Origin: Pedobacter africanus
GTDB taxonomy: Bacteria; Bacteroidota; Bacteroidia; Sphingobacteriales; Sphingobacteriaceae
Direction: 5' to 3'
Assembly: GCF_900176535.1 (NCBI RefSeq)
Contig: NZ_FWXT01000001.1
Coordinates: 2,356,001-2,420,000 of the forward strand
DNA length: 64,000 bases
Shown here: positions 8,441 through 18,425 of the stretch, in pieces
Numbering within the stretch: position 1 is the first letter of the stretch
Layout of the letters: each line of letters opens with the position of its first letter
Translations under genes and position numbers: made by a program
Notes under the pieces: generated by a model
What the model was told of the DNA's origin: nothing
Databases searched by the model: none
What the model saw: only the letters and a program-made list of their open reading frames with translations

Positions 8441-9184
8441 TTATGAATTCCAGATTTCCCATGAACGTATGGCCTGCAAGTGCAACATTTCGAGGCCATT
8501 TTTTGTTTTCCCTCCTTTAGCTTTCACCTGTTCCAGAAAAAGTGTTTCCTCAGGATTATAAACCAGGTCATAACCAATATGCTTATCGCTTAATAAGTGA
8601 TAAGGGATATCCGGACAGGAATCATTATTGGGCGACATGCCCAAAGGGGTGGTATTGATCAGTATGGTATATTCCTTAAGCAGCCCCTCGTTTACCGCAT
8701 CATACAAGATGCTGTTTTCCGAAGGTTTTCTGGTAACCACCAGAAAGGGTATGTTTAGTTTGTTCAGCACATATTTGATGGCTTTTGCAGCACCACCATC
8801 GCCAAAAACCAATGCTTTACGGTGATGTGCTTCGAGCAGGGGTTTTAAGGATTCTTCAAAACCATAGGCATCGGTATTGTAGCCTTTTATACATTGTTCT
8901 CCCAGTTTTCGGCCAATTAGAATGCAGTTAACCGCGCCTATTTCTGTTGAGGCTTCATCCATCTCATCCAGGAAGGGCAGTATCTGTACTTTGTAGGGGA
9001 TGGTTACATTAATGCCGCAGAGTTCCGGATTATCAGAACATAGCTGCACAAACTGCTCAACCTTTTCTATTGGATACAGTTCATATTCACAGGTGGTGAT
9101 CCGCTCTTCTTTAAACTTTTCGGTAAAAAACTTCTTTGAAAAAGAATGTGATAAAGGATAACCTATTAAACCAAATTTTCTCAT
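8441..9184 (-). CDS. aroE: Shikimate dehydrogenase (AroE)
   Basis: Reduces 3-dehydroshikimate to shikimate with NADPH in the aromatic amino-acid pathway. The 247-residue protein has the substrate-binding SHSFSKKFF segment at residues 13-21, the catalytic lysine in NVTIPYK, the nucleotide-binding GDGGAAKA turn, and NTTPLGM. Its product feeds, after several steps, the tryptophan genes at 24-26 kb, but there is no physical link. It lies 27 nt after the ComA-like gene and 1 nt before gldD. Confidence 0.95.
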   Translation of the reverse strand: MRKFGLIGYPLSHSFSKKFFTEKFKEERITTCEYELYPIEKVEQFVQLCSDNPELCGINVTIPYKVQILPFLDEMDEASTEIGAVNCILIGRKLGEQCIKGYNTDAYGFEESLKPLLEAHHRKALVFGDGGAAKAIKYVLNKLNIPFLVVTRKPSENSILYDAVNEGLLKEYTILINTTPLGMSPNNDSCPDIPYHLLSDKHIGYDLVYNPEETLFLEQVKAKGGKTKNGLEMLHLQAIRSWEIWNS

Positions 9185-9211
9185 TATCTATTTAGGAATG
9201 CACTTATAAGC

Positions 9212-9979
9212 CTATTTTTCAAGGTTTAAAAAATGATCGAAAGTATCGCCTCTTAAGCCCAGGCGGATGGTTTCCAGCGGGATTACCTCTGCGGGTGCAA
9301 TATTCCCGATGTTTACATTGGCACCCAGCAATTTGATGAACCAAACCTGCTGTTCTTTCTGAGGGGCCTCCCAGATGATAGTCTCTTCTGGTATTTGCGT
9401 AAGGATCTCATCTACCAGACCTTCCCTAACTTCGCCGGAACCACGATAAATGCCGACATTCCCCCCTTCTCTGGCTTCTGCTATAACTTTCCAGGAACCG
9501 GCCTCAATTTCCGCGTTCATCAATTTGATCCACTTATAAGGGGCAAATATCTTCGTCGCATCTTTGGATCCTACTTCTGAAATTACCGTTACCTGTCCTG
9601 CCAGTTTTGAAATGAACCCACACTTTTGATCATGCTCTATGGTGATGGACCCATCAGAAACTTCTGCATATTCCATCCCGAACTGATCAAGCACCCTCCG
9701 GTAATCATCGAATTGATTTCTGATCACAAAGGCTTCGAAAAGCGTACCGCCAAAATAGGTTGGAATTCCGGCATCTTTATAAATCCGGAGCTTTTCTTTT
9801 AGGTTTGGGGTAACAAATGAAGTAGCCCAGCCTAGTTTCACGATATCGGTGTGTATTCCTGCTACTTCTATAAAATCTTCTGTCTGCCTTAAGCTTAATC
9901 CTTTATCCATAACCATTGTAATTCCTTTATTACGTGGTTTTACAGGACGCTCCGGTATATTATTCAGTGGGTAATTCAT
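9212..9979 (-). CDS. Phosphosulfolactate synthase (ComA) family protein
   Basis: ComA adds sulfite to phosphoenolpyruvate to give (R)-2-phospho-3-sulfolactate, first known from coenzyme M synthesis. I prefer ATG 9979 (255 residues), which gives the usual start MNYPLNNIPERPVKPRNKG; an open frame to TTG 10030 adds 17 residues without support. Family features are GITMVMDKGLS, KLGWATSF, IPTYFGGTLFE, EVSDG and EAREGGNVGIY. It is a TIM-barrel cytoplasmic enzyme. Coenzyme M is not expected here, so in this organism it may make sulfolactate or a sulfonate precursor, for example of sulfonolipids. It sits between the TPR gene and aroE. Confidence 0.88.
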   Translation of the reverse strand: MNYPLNNIPERPVKPRNKGITMVMDKGLSLRQTEDFIEVAGIHTDIVKLGWATSFVTPNLKEKLRIYKDAGIPTYFGGTLFEAFVIRNQFDDYRRVLDQFGMEYAEVSDGSITIEHDQKCGFISKLAGQVTVISEVGSKDATKIFAPYKWIKLMNAEIEAGSWKVIAEAREGGNVGIYRGSGEVREGLVDEILTQIPEETIIWEAPQKEQQVWFIKLLGANVNIGNIAPAEVIPLETIRLGLRGDTFDHFLNLEK

Positions 9980-10044
9980 ATAGGTCACAAAGGTGAAAAA
10001 AATTAGACAGTTTTTATCAATACTATCCAATAAAAGGCAGAATA

Positions 10045-11448
10045 CTATTTTATATACCGGCTGATTACATCAACAATTGCACTGTTGTCCTGCAATTGCG
10101 GCAGGTACTCAAATAAAATATAATGCTTTTCGGGGTCGGTGACCAGGGCTGTTTCCAGGTACAAAAGCGCTTCGCTCTTATTGCCCAAAGCAAATAAATA
10201 AGCTACCATACGGTAATATAATTCAGCCGCATCCGGATTGTTCTTTATCGCGTCTGCAATCGTCTCTGAAGCCTCCAGCAGCTTACCTTGCTCGTACAGC
10301 ACGGTTGAAAAATCCAACCAGGCTTCAACATCTACAGGGTTATACTCCAAAACCTTGTAATAGGCTTCCACAGATTGTTCTATCTGCCCAAGTTTATAAT
10401 GTGCATCTGCCATAGCAAACCAGAAATCCGGGTTCTCTCCATCCAGCTCAAGTGCCTTTCTGTAAAAATGCAGTGACTCAAAATAACGTTCTTCAAAATT
10501 AAGCGTAACCCCTATTCCAAACCAGGCATCAGCCATCTTGGCGTCCATCTTAACCGATTTTTTATAGTAAGAACGCGCCTCGTCCATACGCTCCAGCTTC
10601 TCATAGCATTCGCCGATGGCACAATATGTATCTGCATTTGGCGGTTCATATTCAAAAGTCTGCTTATAAACCTCTATGGCTTCCATATAGCGATCGAGTT
10701 GAACCAGGGCATTTCCTTTATTGTAATAAGCAGAAGCAAAATTATCTTTTATGAGAATGGCGTAATCGTAGGCATCGATTGCCTTTTCAAACAAATCCAG
10801 TTTATGGTAAGAGTTCGCCAGATTGTACCAGGCCGCATAAGAATAGGGATCATTGTCGATATACTCCTGATAAAATTTGATGCTTTCTTCCTGCTTGTCG
10901 AGTATATCGTAACAAAATGCGAGTTCATAAAGCCCGTCTTTGTTTTCCATATTCTGTTCCAGGCTTTGCTTAATATATATAATGGCATTTTCGTAATCCA
11001 GCATGTTCTGATATACATATGCAATCTGCAACAGGATTTCATCGGTGGTTTCTGCAAATTCAAGGGCTTTCTGGAAATTATCCAGCGCTTCAGAATAACG
11101 CTCAAGGCTATTAAAGATATTGCCCCTTAAAATATAGATCTCTGCTTCTGAAGCCTCCAGCATTTCGGCTTTCTGCAACGAAAGAAATGCCCTTTCTGCC
11201 TGATCCGTTATAAAGAACAACTGGGCCTGCTTAACCAGAAAGACCACCGCGTAAGGGTGTTGGTTTACCGCGTATTCTATTACCTGCAATGCCTTTACAG
11301 GATCACTTTTTTCGATATAATAATCAATAATATTCTCAAAGGCCTGAGCATCAAAAAAGTACTGATCCTGATTGCGTATCATCTCTTCGTAACGCTCAAC
11401 AGACCGTTGGGCATCATCACTAAAATCAAAGTAAAATTCCTCTTCCAT
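10045..11448 (-). CDS. Tetratricopeptide repeat protein
   Basis: A 467-residue soluble protein made almost wholly of about twelve TPR units of 34 residues, seen as repeats of the kind A..YYNKGNALVQLDRYMEAI and DAWFGIGVTLNFEERYFESL. There is no signal peptide or membrane segment. The N-terminus is acidic (EEEFYFDFSDD). TPR arrays bind partner proteins, so a scaffold role is likely but the partner is unknown. It is the first gene of the minus-strand run ending at 5569, with the ComA-like gene 65 nt downstream. The region upstream (11449-11693) is AT-rich and shared with the divergent aldehyde dehydrogenase gene. Confidence 0.9.
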   Translation of the reverse strand: MEEEFYFDFSDDAQRSVERYEEMIRNQDQYFFDAQAFENIIDYYIEKSDPVKALQVIEYAVNQHPYAVVFLVKQAQLFFITDQAERAFLSLQKAEMLEASEAEIYILRGNIFNSLERYSEALDNFQKALEFAETTDEILLQIAYVYQNMLDYENAIIYIKQSLEQNMENKDGLYELAFCYDILDKQEESIKFYQEYIDNDPYSYAAWYNLANSYHKLDLFEKAIDAYDYAILIKDNFASAYYNKGNALVQLDRYMEAIEVYKQTFEYEPPNADTYCAIGECYEKLERMDEARSYYKKSVKMDAKMADAWFGIGVTLNFEERYFESLHFYRKALELDGENPDFWFAMADAHYKLGQIEQSVEAYYKVLEYNPVDVEAWLDFSTVLYEQGKLLEASETIADAIKNNPDAAELYYRMVAYLFALGNKSEALLYLETALVTDPEKHYILFEYLPQLQDNSAIVDVISRYIK

Positions 11449-11693
11449 GTAATTGAATAATTAAAGAACAGTTCCCTTTTTTGTTAAATACAATATAAGT
11501 TTACAATTATAATACCTTGAATAAGCCAAATAATTTTCAACATACACACAAGTCACCTGTTAAGTAACTGATTATATTAATTATGCGAGAGGGGTTATGA
11601 TCAGAATTATTTTACAAAAGAACGCAAGATTATCCGGAATTCGGTAAAATCAATGTATTTTTTCGTTGATTTGTACACCTAATTATTTACAAC

Positions 11694-13235
11694 ATGCAGC
11701 ACAACATCGGTACCATTTTAAAGAATTTAGGCATCGTAGAACTAAATCCAGCCTACAGCACGGGCAATAAATGGGGCAGTCTGGCAGATTCAGCCCGCAT
11801 CGACAGCTTTTCACCGGTTAACGGGAAAAAGATAGCCAGTGTGCTGGTAGCTACGAAATCAGATTATGAGGCAGTTGTAAAAAAGGCAGAAGAAGCTTAT
11901 TTATTCTGGCGCAGCCAGCCCGCACCGAAGCGGGGTGAACTTGTACGCCAGTTTGGCGATGCCTTGCGCAAAAATAAAGAGGCCCTGGGTACCCTGGTAT
12001 CCTACGAAATGGGCAAAAGTTTACAGGAAGGTTTTGGCGAGGTGCAGGAAATGATAGACATCTGCGATTTCGCAGTAGGGCTTTCCCGACAGCTTTATGG
12101 CTTAACTATGCATTCCGAGCGCCCAAGCCATCGGATGTACGAACAATGGCATCCGCTGGGAATTGTAGGGGTCATCTCTGCCTTCAATTTTCCTGTTGCA
12201 GTTTGGAGCTGGAATGCTGCGTTAGCACTTGTATGCGGTAACGTGTGCATCTGGAAACCTTCTGAAAAAACGCCATTGACTGCAATTGCCTGCCAGCATA
12301 TCATTGCCGGTGTATTTAAGGTAAATGACATTCCGGAAGGCGTTTCAAACCTGATTATTGGCGGCAAAGAAATTGGTGAAATGCTGAGCAATGATATGCG
12401 TATTCCACTCATTTCTGCCACAGGTTCTACCCGAATGGGAAAAGCGGTTGCTGCTGCTGTTGCCTCTCGTTTAGGAAAAAGCCTGCTGGAACTTGGCGGC
12501 AATAATGCCATCATCATATCCGAACATGCTGATCTGGACATGAGCCTGATTGGCGCTGTTTTCGGGGCCGTGGGTACCGCAGGGCAACGTTGTACCTCTA
12601 CCCGCAGGTTAATCATCCATGAAAGCGTTTATGATGCCTTTACGGCAAAACTGGTTAAAGCCTACGGACAACTGCGCATTGGCAACCCGCTCAACCAGCA
12701 CAACCATGTGGGCCCGCTGATTGATACCGATGCCGTTGCCAGTTATATGGGGTCTATAGAAAAATGTAAGGCCGAAGGAGGAAGGTTTCTTGTTGAAGGC
12801 GGAGTGCTAAACGGTGAGGAGTATGCTAGTGGCTGTTATGTAAAGCCCTGCATTGCTGAGGTTGAAAATGATTATAAAATTGTGCAGCATGAAACATTCG
12901 CACCAATTCTTTACCTCATAAAATACAAAACACTCGAGCAAGCCATCGCCCTTCAAAATGGCGTTCCGCAGGGATTGTCCTCGGCCATCATGACCTTAAA
13001 CCTGCGCGAGGCAGAGCAATTTCTTTCGGCTGGCGGTTCAGACTGCGGTATTGCTAACGTAAACATCGGTACTTCCGGTGCCGAAATAGGCGGTGCTTTT
13101 GGCGGAGAGAAAGAAACAGGCGGCGGCAGAGAAAGCGGATCGGATGCCTGGAAAACCTATATGCGCCGGCAAACCAACACCATTAACTATTCTACCACCC
13201 TGCCATTGGCTCAGGGCATTAAGTTCGACTTGTAA
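11694..13235 (+). CDS. Aldehyde dehydrogenase, ALDH7 family (alpha-aminoadipic semialdehyde dehydrogenase-like)
   Basis: An NAD(P)-dependent aldehyde dehydrogenase of 513 residues. The catalytic cysteine is Cys300 in AGQRCTSTRR and the general-base glutamate is Glu266 in LELGGN; the cofactor segment is SATGSTRMGK at 241-250. The long form with EQWHPLGIVGVISAFNFP and the C-terminal FGGEKETGGGRESGSDAWK is typical of the ALDH7/antiquitin branch, whose known role is oxidising aminoadipate semialdehyde in lysine breakdown. It stands alone between divergent and downstream unrelated genes, so the substrate is inferred from the family only. Confidence 0.9.
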   Translation: MQHNIGTILKNLGIVELNPAYSTGNKWGSLADSARIDSFSPVNGKKIASVLVATKSDYEAVVKKAEEAYLFWRSQPAPKRGELVRQFGDALRKNKEALGTLVSYEMGKSLQEGFGEVQEMIDICDFAVGLSRQLYGLTMHSERPSHRMYEQWHPLGIVGVISAFNFPVAVWSWNAALALVCGNVCIWKPSEKTPLTAIACQHIIAGVFKVNDIPEGVSNLIIGGKEIGEMLSNDMRIPLISATGSTRMGKAVAAAVASRLGKSLLELGGNNAIIISEHADLDMSLIGAVFGAVGTAGQRCTSTRRLIIHESVYDAFTAKLVKAYGQLRIGNPLNQHNHVGPLIDTDAVASYMGSIEKCKAEGGRFLVEGGVLNGEEYASGCYVKPCIAEVENDYKIVQHETFAPILYLIKYKTLEQAIALQNGVPQGLSSAIMTLNLREAEQFLSAGGSDCGIANVNIGTSGAEIGGAFGGEKETGGGRESGSDAWKTYMRRQTNTINYSTTLPLAQGIKFDL

Positions 13236-13331
13236 AAATTGGATTTAACACGGAATTGAATCAAATCAGCAAGTGATATCTCATTTTCTTTACTGTTCTC
13301 AAAAAAGGCTAAAAAAACAGACCGGTTTTGT

Positions 13332-16301
13332 TTGAAAACACCTCAATTTGACGTAAGTTTAGAGATTTTTAAATGCTTACCCTCTGATTGTTTTAATCTC
13401 TTGCCAATGTTACGCGTAGATAGCTCCAAACCCTTCAAAATTGTATACTCTTTATGTAAACATGCGTATTTGGGCTATTTAATTGAACCGCATATTGTTC
13501 AGCTAAATCCTCAGGGTGATTTTTCATTGACCTATCAGCGTATTTTTTCGCATACAGCCAAAGAATTCAGCAAACATTTAACAGAAACAGACCTTAAGCT
13601 GATCAAAACACTGGATGAGACCGAGCAGGATTATATCATCAGGAAGTTCCATAAAAAAGCGATCAGGCCCGTAGAGTTCTTCAGCAAATTTTTTAATGAT
13701 AAATTCTATGAAAATGTCCGTCCTAAAATTGAGAAAAAACTATCCGAAGTTTTAGAGGTGCTGAAACGGGAAGGTGCGCTATACCTGATGGACAAAGACG
13801 GATGGCCTGCCGAAAGGAGAATTGAAATCGCCAGCGAAGCGGCAACAGTATTGTTCCATTTCAGAAGGAACGAAGTGGAAACCCGTTATTTTCCGACGAT
13901 AAAATACCAGGGCCTGCGGATTGACTTCATGTACAAAGATGCCCAGGTCATCAGCAACCAGCCCTCCTGGTTATTGCTGAATGATATGCTCTATTTTTTT
14001 GAGCAGGATATTGAAGGTAAGAAACTGCTACCATTTTTGAACAAACGGTACATCACCATTCCCAAATCTACAGAAGAAGCTTACTTCGGTAAATTTGTTG
14101 CCCCGCTAATCGAAAAATATCATGTATATGCGGAAGGCTTTGAGATCAGGACCGAAAAACACAGCCCTGCGCCAATTATCAAAGTAATTTACGTAGACGC
14201 AGGAATATCACAGCTGCAGTTGTATTTTAAGTACGGTGAGCATGCCTTTGCCATGGGTAACGAGAAGAAAATAACCGTTCACCTGCATAAAGAACAGGAC
14301 AATTATATTTTTACCCGCATAAAACGCGACGTAAACTGGGAAAAACAAAAATTCGATTTCCTGCTAAATTTGGGGTTGAAGAAAACAAGCGCGCTTTATT
14401 ACCACCTTGAAGTCCCGCAGATAGACGAGGAAGACCAGTCTTATGCAGTCATCAACTGGGTTAATGAACACCTGGAAATGCTAACAGAAAACGGATTCGA
14501 GATAGAGCAGCACCGGGGCACTAAAAAATTTCTGTTTGCCGTTAATAAGATCAGCTTTGACATTAAAGAGGACAATGATTGGTTTGACATTAATGCCATT
14601 GTTTACTTTGGCAGTCACCCGGTCCCTTTTATTTCACTGAAGCAACACATTCTCCATAAAAAAAGAGAATTCCTTCTGCCAGACGGCTCTATTGCAATTA
14701 TTCCGGATAAATGGTTCACACAATACAGCAGCTTATTTAGCCTGGCCGACGGTGGGAAACAGCTTAAATTAAAAAAGCACCACATCGGCCTGATCAATGA
14801 ACTTGCGGAAGACAGCATTGCCAACATCACCTTAAGCCGAAAATTACAAAAGCTGAATGACTTTGAAAACATTGCTGATACACAGATGCCGGTGAATTTT
14901 AAAGGCGATCTTCGCAGTTATCAAAAAGCGGGGTACAACTGGTTCAGCTTTTTAAGAGAATATAATTTCGGTGGCTGTCTGGCAGATGACATGGGTTTGG
15001 GTAAAACCATCCAAACACTGGCCATGCTACAGAAACTTAAGGAGGAAGACCAGGCGCAATCAAAGCACAGCACTTCACTGATTGTGATGCCAACCTCACT
15101 GATTTACAACTGGCTTAATGAAGCCAGAAAGTTTACACCCAAATTAAAGATCCATGCACATACCGGATCATCAAGAAACAAGGATATAGGCCGTTTTGCG
15201 GATTTTGACATCATCATTACTACATATGGTATTACCCGTGTAGATATTGATGTACTTAAAGATTTTTACTTCAGCTATATCATTCTGGATGAAAGTCAGA
15301 ACATCAAAAACCCTTCATCCAAGTCTTTCAAAGCAGTAAAAACGCTTAAATCGAGACATAAGTTAATCCTTAGTGGTACGCCTGTAGAAAACTCTGTTAG
15401 CGACCTGTGGACCCAGCTTACCTTCTTAAATCCGGGGCTTCTGGGCACCCAGGCCTTTTTTAATGAGGAATATGTACAAGCTATTGAAAAGAGAAAAGAT
15501 GAAGAAAAAGCCCGGAAACTGCAGGCCATCATTAAACCATTTGTGCTGCGCAGAACAAAGGAGCAGGTAGCAGCAGAGCTGCCTTCCAAAACTGAACAGG
15601 TCTTTTACTGCGATATGAGTGAAGATCAGGCCGCTTATTATGAAAAAACGAAATCGGCCTACAGAAACGATCTGCTCAACAGCATGGAAGATGGCACTCA
15701 TGCCAGGAAACAGGTACAGCTGCTACAGGGACTTACGGCATTGCGCCAGCTCGCAAATCATCCGGTAATGATTGATGATACCTACACTTCTGATTCGGGC
15801 AAATTTGAGAATGTAATCCATACCCTCGACAATGTACTTAAAGGGGGGCATAAGGTGCTCATATTTTCGCAGTTTGTAAAACACCTGAACATCTTTAAGC
15901 ACTATCTGGAAAAGGAGAACATTTCCTTTGCCTACCTGGATGGCGCCACAAAAAGCCGGGGTGAAATTGTGGCGGAGTTTCAAAAAAACACGGAGCTAAA
16001 AGTATTTCTTATTTCAATTAAAGCCGGTGGTGTAGGTTTAAATTTAACCCAGGCCGACTATGTATTTATCCTCGATCCGTGGTGGAATCCTGCGGTTGAA
16101 CAGCAGGCAATAGACCGGACGCACCGGATCGGGCAGGAGAAAAAGGTTTTCATTTATAAATTCATTGCGAAGGATACCGTAGAAGAAAAGATCCTGGCGC
16201 TTCAAAACCGGAAAAAGAAACTGGCCAGCTCACTCATCACAACAGAAGAAAGCTTTTTCAAATCGCTCAGTAAAGAAGATATTCAGGAATTGCTCAATTA
16301 G
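13332..16301 (+). CDS. SNF2-family helicase
   Basis: A 989-residue Swi2/Snf2 ATPase of the bacterial HepA-like type. The N-terminal half (1-520) has no clear motif; the motor follows with the Walker A motif DDMGLGKT near residue 552, the DESQ form of motif II near 652, SGTPVENS, and the second RecA lobe ending in DPWWNPAVEQQAIDRTHRIG near 915. The start is a TTG at 13332; the frame is open upstream to a TGA at 13257 but offers no ATG or GTG. The next ATG is about 25 codons in. Such proteins remodel nucleic-acid complexes; the bacterial role is often unknown. Its 3' end overlaps the convergent aat gene by 8 nt. Confidence 0.93.
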   Translation: MKTPQFDVSLEIFKCLPSDCFNLLPMLRVDSSKPFKIVYSLCKHAYLGYLIEPHIVQLNPQGDFSLTYQRIFSHTAKEFSKHLTETDLKLIKTLDETEQDYIIRKFHKKAIRPVEFFSKFFNDKFYENVRPKIEKKLSEVLEVLKREGALYLMDKDGWPAERRIEIASEAATVLFHFRRNEVETRYFPTIKYQGLRIDFMYKDAQVISNQPSWLLLNDMLYFFEQDIEGKKLLPFLNKRYITIPKSTEEAYFGKFVAPLIEKYHVYAEGFEIRTEKHSPAPIIKVIYVDAGISQLQLYFKYGEHAFAMGNEKKITVHLHKEQDNYIFTRIKRDVNWEKQKFDFLLNLGLKKTSALYYHLEVPQIDEEDQSYAVINWVNEHLEMLTENGFEIEQHRGTKKFLFAVNKISFDIKEDNDWFDINAIVYFGSHPVPFISLKQHILHKKREFLLPDGSIAIIPDKWFTQYSSLFSLADGGKQLKLKKHHIGLINELAEDSIANITLSRKLQKLNDFENIADTQMPVNFKGDLRSYQKAGYNWFSFLREYNFGGCLADDMGLGKTIQTLAMLQKLKEEDQAQSKHSTSLIVMPTSLIYNWLNEARKFTPKLKIHAHTGSSRNKDIGRFADFDIIITTYGITRVDIDVLKDFYFSYIILDESQNIKNPSSKSFKAVKTLKSRHKLILSGTPVENSVSDLWTQLTFLNPGLLGTQAFFNEEYVQAIEKRKDEEKARKLQAIIKPFVLRRTKEQVAAELPSKTEQVFYCDMSEDQAAYYEKTKSAYRNDLLNSMEDGTHARKQVQLLQGLTALRQLANHPVMIDDTYTSDSGKFENVIHTLDNVLKGGHKVLIFSQFVKHLNIFKHYLEKENISFAYLDGATKSRGEIVAEFQKNTELKVFLISIKAGGVGLNLTQADYVFILDPWWNPAVEQQAIDRTHRIGQEKKVFIYKFIAKDTVEEKILALQNRKKKLASSLITTEESFFKSLSKEDIQELLN

Positions 16302-16929
16302 ACTTAAGCCAGTTAAGATAACTTGCACTGCCAATCATTTCAGCGCCCAGGCTCATCAGGTGATCATTGGGCAGCTGACAATCTATCATCTTAAACCTTT
16401 CTTGCCGGCAAAGTGATATCAGGGCGTATTTAGAAGCATTACTGGCTTTGCTGAACATACTCTCTCCGCAAAAAACCTGATTGATATGCACACCATACAA
16501 TCCACCTACCAGTGTTTCCTCCTGCCATACTTCAACACTGTGAGCATAACCGCGCCTGTGCAATTCTATATATGCTTTTTGCATTTCCCCCGTAATCCAG
16601 GTCCCATCCTGATCTTTACGGCCAATCTGGGCACAATTGCTGATCACTGCCGCAAAAGCCTGATCATAGGTAACCCTGAAAGTATTGTTCTTTAACAATC
16701 TGCTCATGCTTTTGCTGACCACAACCCTATCCGGAAAAATTACGCAACGTTCCCTGGGCGCATACCAGCAAATGGGATCGCCCTCACTAAACCAGGGAAA
16801 AATTCCATTATTGTACGCGAGCATTAATCTTTCGGGTCTCAGATCACCTCCTATAGCCAGTAAACCATCCGGATCTGCAAGAGCTGGATCCGGGAAAACG
16901 ATCTCAGTGTCGTCCAATTTAAAAACCAT
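16294..16929 (-). CDS. aat: Leucyl/phenylalanyl-tRNA-protein transferase (Aat)
   Basis: Adds Leu or Phe from its tRNA to the N-terminus of proteins starting with Lys or Arg, marking them for ClpS/ClpAP degradation. The 211-residue length and the motifs FPDPALADPDGLLAIGGDL near the start, GIFPWF, WYAPRERCVIFP, YAHSVEVW, GGLYGV and GESMFS are diagnostic. It overlaps the end of the SNF2 gene by 8 nt (convergent) and is divergent from the DUF1800 gene with a 50-nt gap. clpS and clpA are not in the window. Confidence 0.96.
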   Translation of the reverse strand: MVFKLDDTEIVFPDPALADPDGLLAIGGDLRPERLMLAYNNGIFPWFSEGDPICWYAPRERCVIFPDRVVVSKSMSRLLKNNTFRVTYDQAFAAVISNCAQIGRKDQDGTWITGEMQKAYIELHRRGYAHSVEVWQEETLVGGLYGVHINQVFCGESMFSKASNASKYALISLCRQERFKMIDCQLPNDHLMSLGAEMIGSASYLNWLKSN

Positions 16930-16979
16930 TTACAATATTACGGACTAAAACATTATCTCCCTAGCATCGTTTTATAATA

Positions 16980-18407
16980 GTGGACAGAAAAGATAACTTC
17001 ATCAATATTAAACACCTCTATAACAGGGGCGGCTTTGGAATTGCCTATTCCGATCTGCACAAACTGAGCAGAAAAAGTATAGAGAAAGTGGTAAACGAAC
17101 TTCTTGAAATCCCGAAAGAAAGTGCTGACCTGGCTACAGTTGATCCGGATGAAGTGAGGCGCCAAATGCAGCGGCAATCAGAACTTGGGGCAAAAAAAGA
17201 GTTGACGGAAGCCGAAAAGAACGAGCGACAGGAGATTACGCGCATACAAAACGAGCAGAGCCGTAAGCTTAACCTCGACTGGATGCAGCGCCTGATTGGT
17301 ACAGAGCAACCTTTACTGGAAAAAATGACCCTCTTTTGGCATGGGCATTTTGCCTGCCGGTCTAATAACCCGATGTTTGCCCAGCAACTTAATAATATTC
17401 AACGAAAATATGCACTCGGCAGCTTTAAAACTTTGTTGGTTGAAGTCTCTAAATCTCCGGCAATGCTGCAATATCTGAACAATCAGCAAAACAGAAAAGG
17501 CCGGCCCAATGAAAATTTTGCCCGGGAGCTGATGGAATTGTTCACGATTGGCAGGGGCAACTACACAGAAAAAGATGTTAAAGAATCGGCAAGGGCCTTC
17601 ACTGGCTGGACCTACAATAAAGAAGGGGCATTTGAATTTAAAAAAGCCTTACATGACGATCAGATTAAGGTTTTTTTTGGCAACACCGGCAATTTCGATG
17701 GTGAGGCTATTATTGATCAGATCCTGGACAAGCCGGCAACATCGGTATTCATCTGTACCAAGCTCTACCAGTTTTTTGTAAACGAAACCCCAAATGAAGC
17801 GCATATTAAAGAGCTAAGCAATTACTTCTACCGTCAGAAATACAACATCAGCGATCTGATGCGGAAAATGTTTAGTTCAGCATGGTTTTATGACAAAGAA
17901 AATATCGGCACCAAAATAAAATCGCCGGTAGAATTTCTTGTGGGCCTTAGCAGGGAATTTCATGTAACCTACAATAAGCCGCAGGTGCTTATTCAACTGC
18001 AGAGCAACCTTGGGCAATACCTGTTCAACCCACCCAATGTGGCGGGCTGGCCAGGGGGTAAAAACTGGATCGACAGCTCATCATTGATGCTGAGGATGAA
18101 AATACCATCACTGGTGCTGAATGATGGCCTGATTGATTTCAGCGGAAAGGCCGACCCCGAAGATGAAGCCGTAATAGCGCAAGGTAAAAAAAGTAACATC
18201 AAGCCCATTAAATCTGCCATCGATGCTAAAGCCGACTGGCCAAAGTTCCTGGAAGGCCTGCCTAAAAAGATCAGCCCTGTTGAACTGGCCACTTTCCTGC
18301 TACAGCCCGCTGTGAGTGCCAAAGTTACAGGTATGATCCAGAACAACCTGAGCTTAAAAAATACAGCAATAGAAATTACCAGCATGCCCGAATACCAGCT
18401 TTGCTGA
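16980..18407 (+). CDS. DUF1800 family protein
   Basis: A 475-residue protein of the DUF1800 family, whose function is not known. It starts with GTG (reads M-DRKDNFINIKHLYNRGGFG). Family landmarks are FWHGHFACRSN near residue 120, RPNENFARELMELFTIG near 178, AFTGWTY and PPNVAGWPGG near 355. A charged helix lies around residues 50-95. There is no obvious signal peptide in this start. The DUF1501 gene begins 18 nt downstream; DUF1800 and DUF1501 genes are regularly found as a pair in many phyla, which implies a joint function, probably in the cell envelope. Confidence 0.9.
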   Translation: MDRKDNFINIKHLYNRGGFGIAYSDLHKLSRKSIEKVVNELLEIPKESADLATVDPDEVRRQMQRQSELGAKKELTEAEKNERQEITRIQNEQSRKLNLDWMQRLIGTEQPLLEKMTLFWHGHFACRSNNPMFAQQLNNIQRKYALGSFKTLLVEVSKSPAMLQYLNNQQNRKGRPNENFARELMELFTIGRGNYTEKDVKESARAFTGWTYNKEGAFEFKKALHDDQIKVFFGNTGNFDGEAIIDQILDKPATSVFICTKLYQFFVNETPNEAHIKELSNYFYRQKYNISDLMRKMFSSAWFYDKENIGTKIKSPVEFLVGLSREFHVTYNKPQVLIQLQSNLGQYLFNPPNVAGWPGGKNWIDSSSLMLRMKIPSLVLNDGLIDFSGKADPEDEAVIAQGKKSNIKPIKSAIDAKADWPKFLEGLPKKISPVELATFLLQPAVSAKVTGMIQNNLSLKNTAIEITSMPEYQLC

Positions 18408-18425
18408 CCATAGGAGATGAAGACC

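Noticed and set aside
8440..8499. N-terminal extension of gldD
   Set aside because: It overlaps aroE; the lipoprotein signal begins at the ATG at 8439.
10045..11448. TPR units read as a DNA repeat array or CRISPR-like array
   Set aside because: The periodicity is at protein level (34 residues) without identical DNA repeats or spacers.
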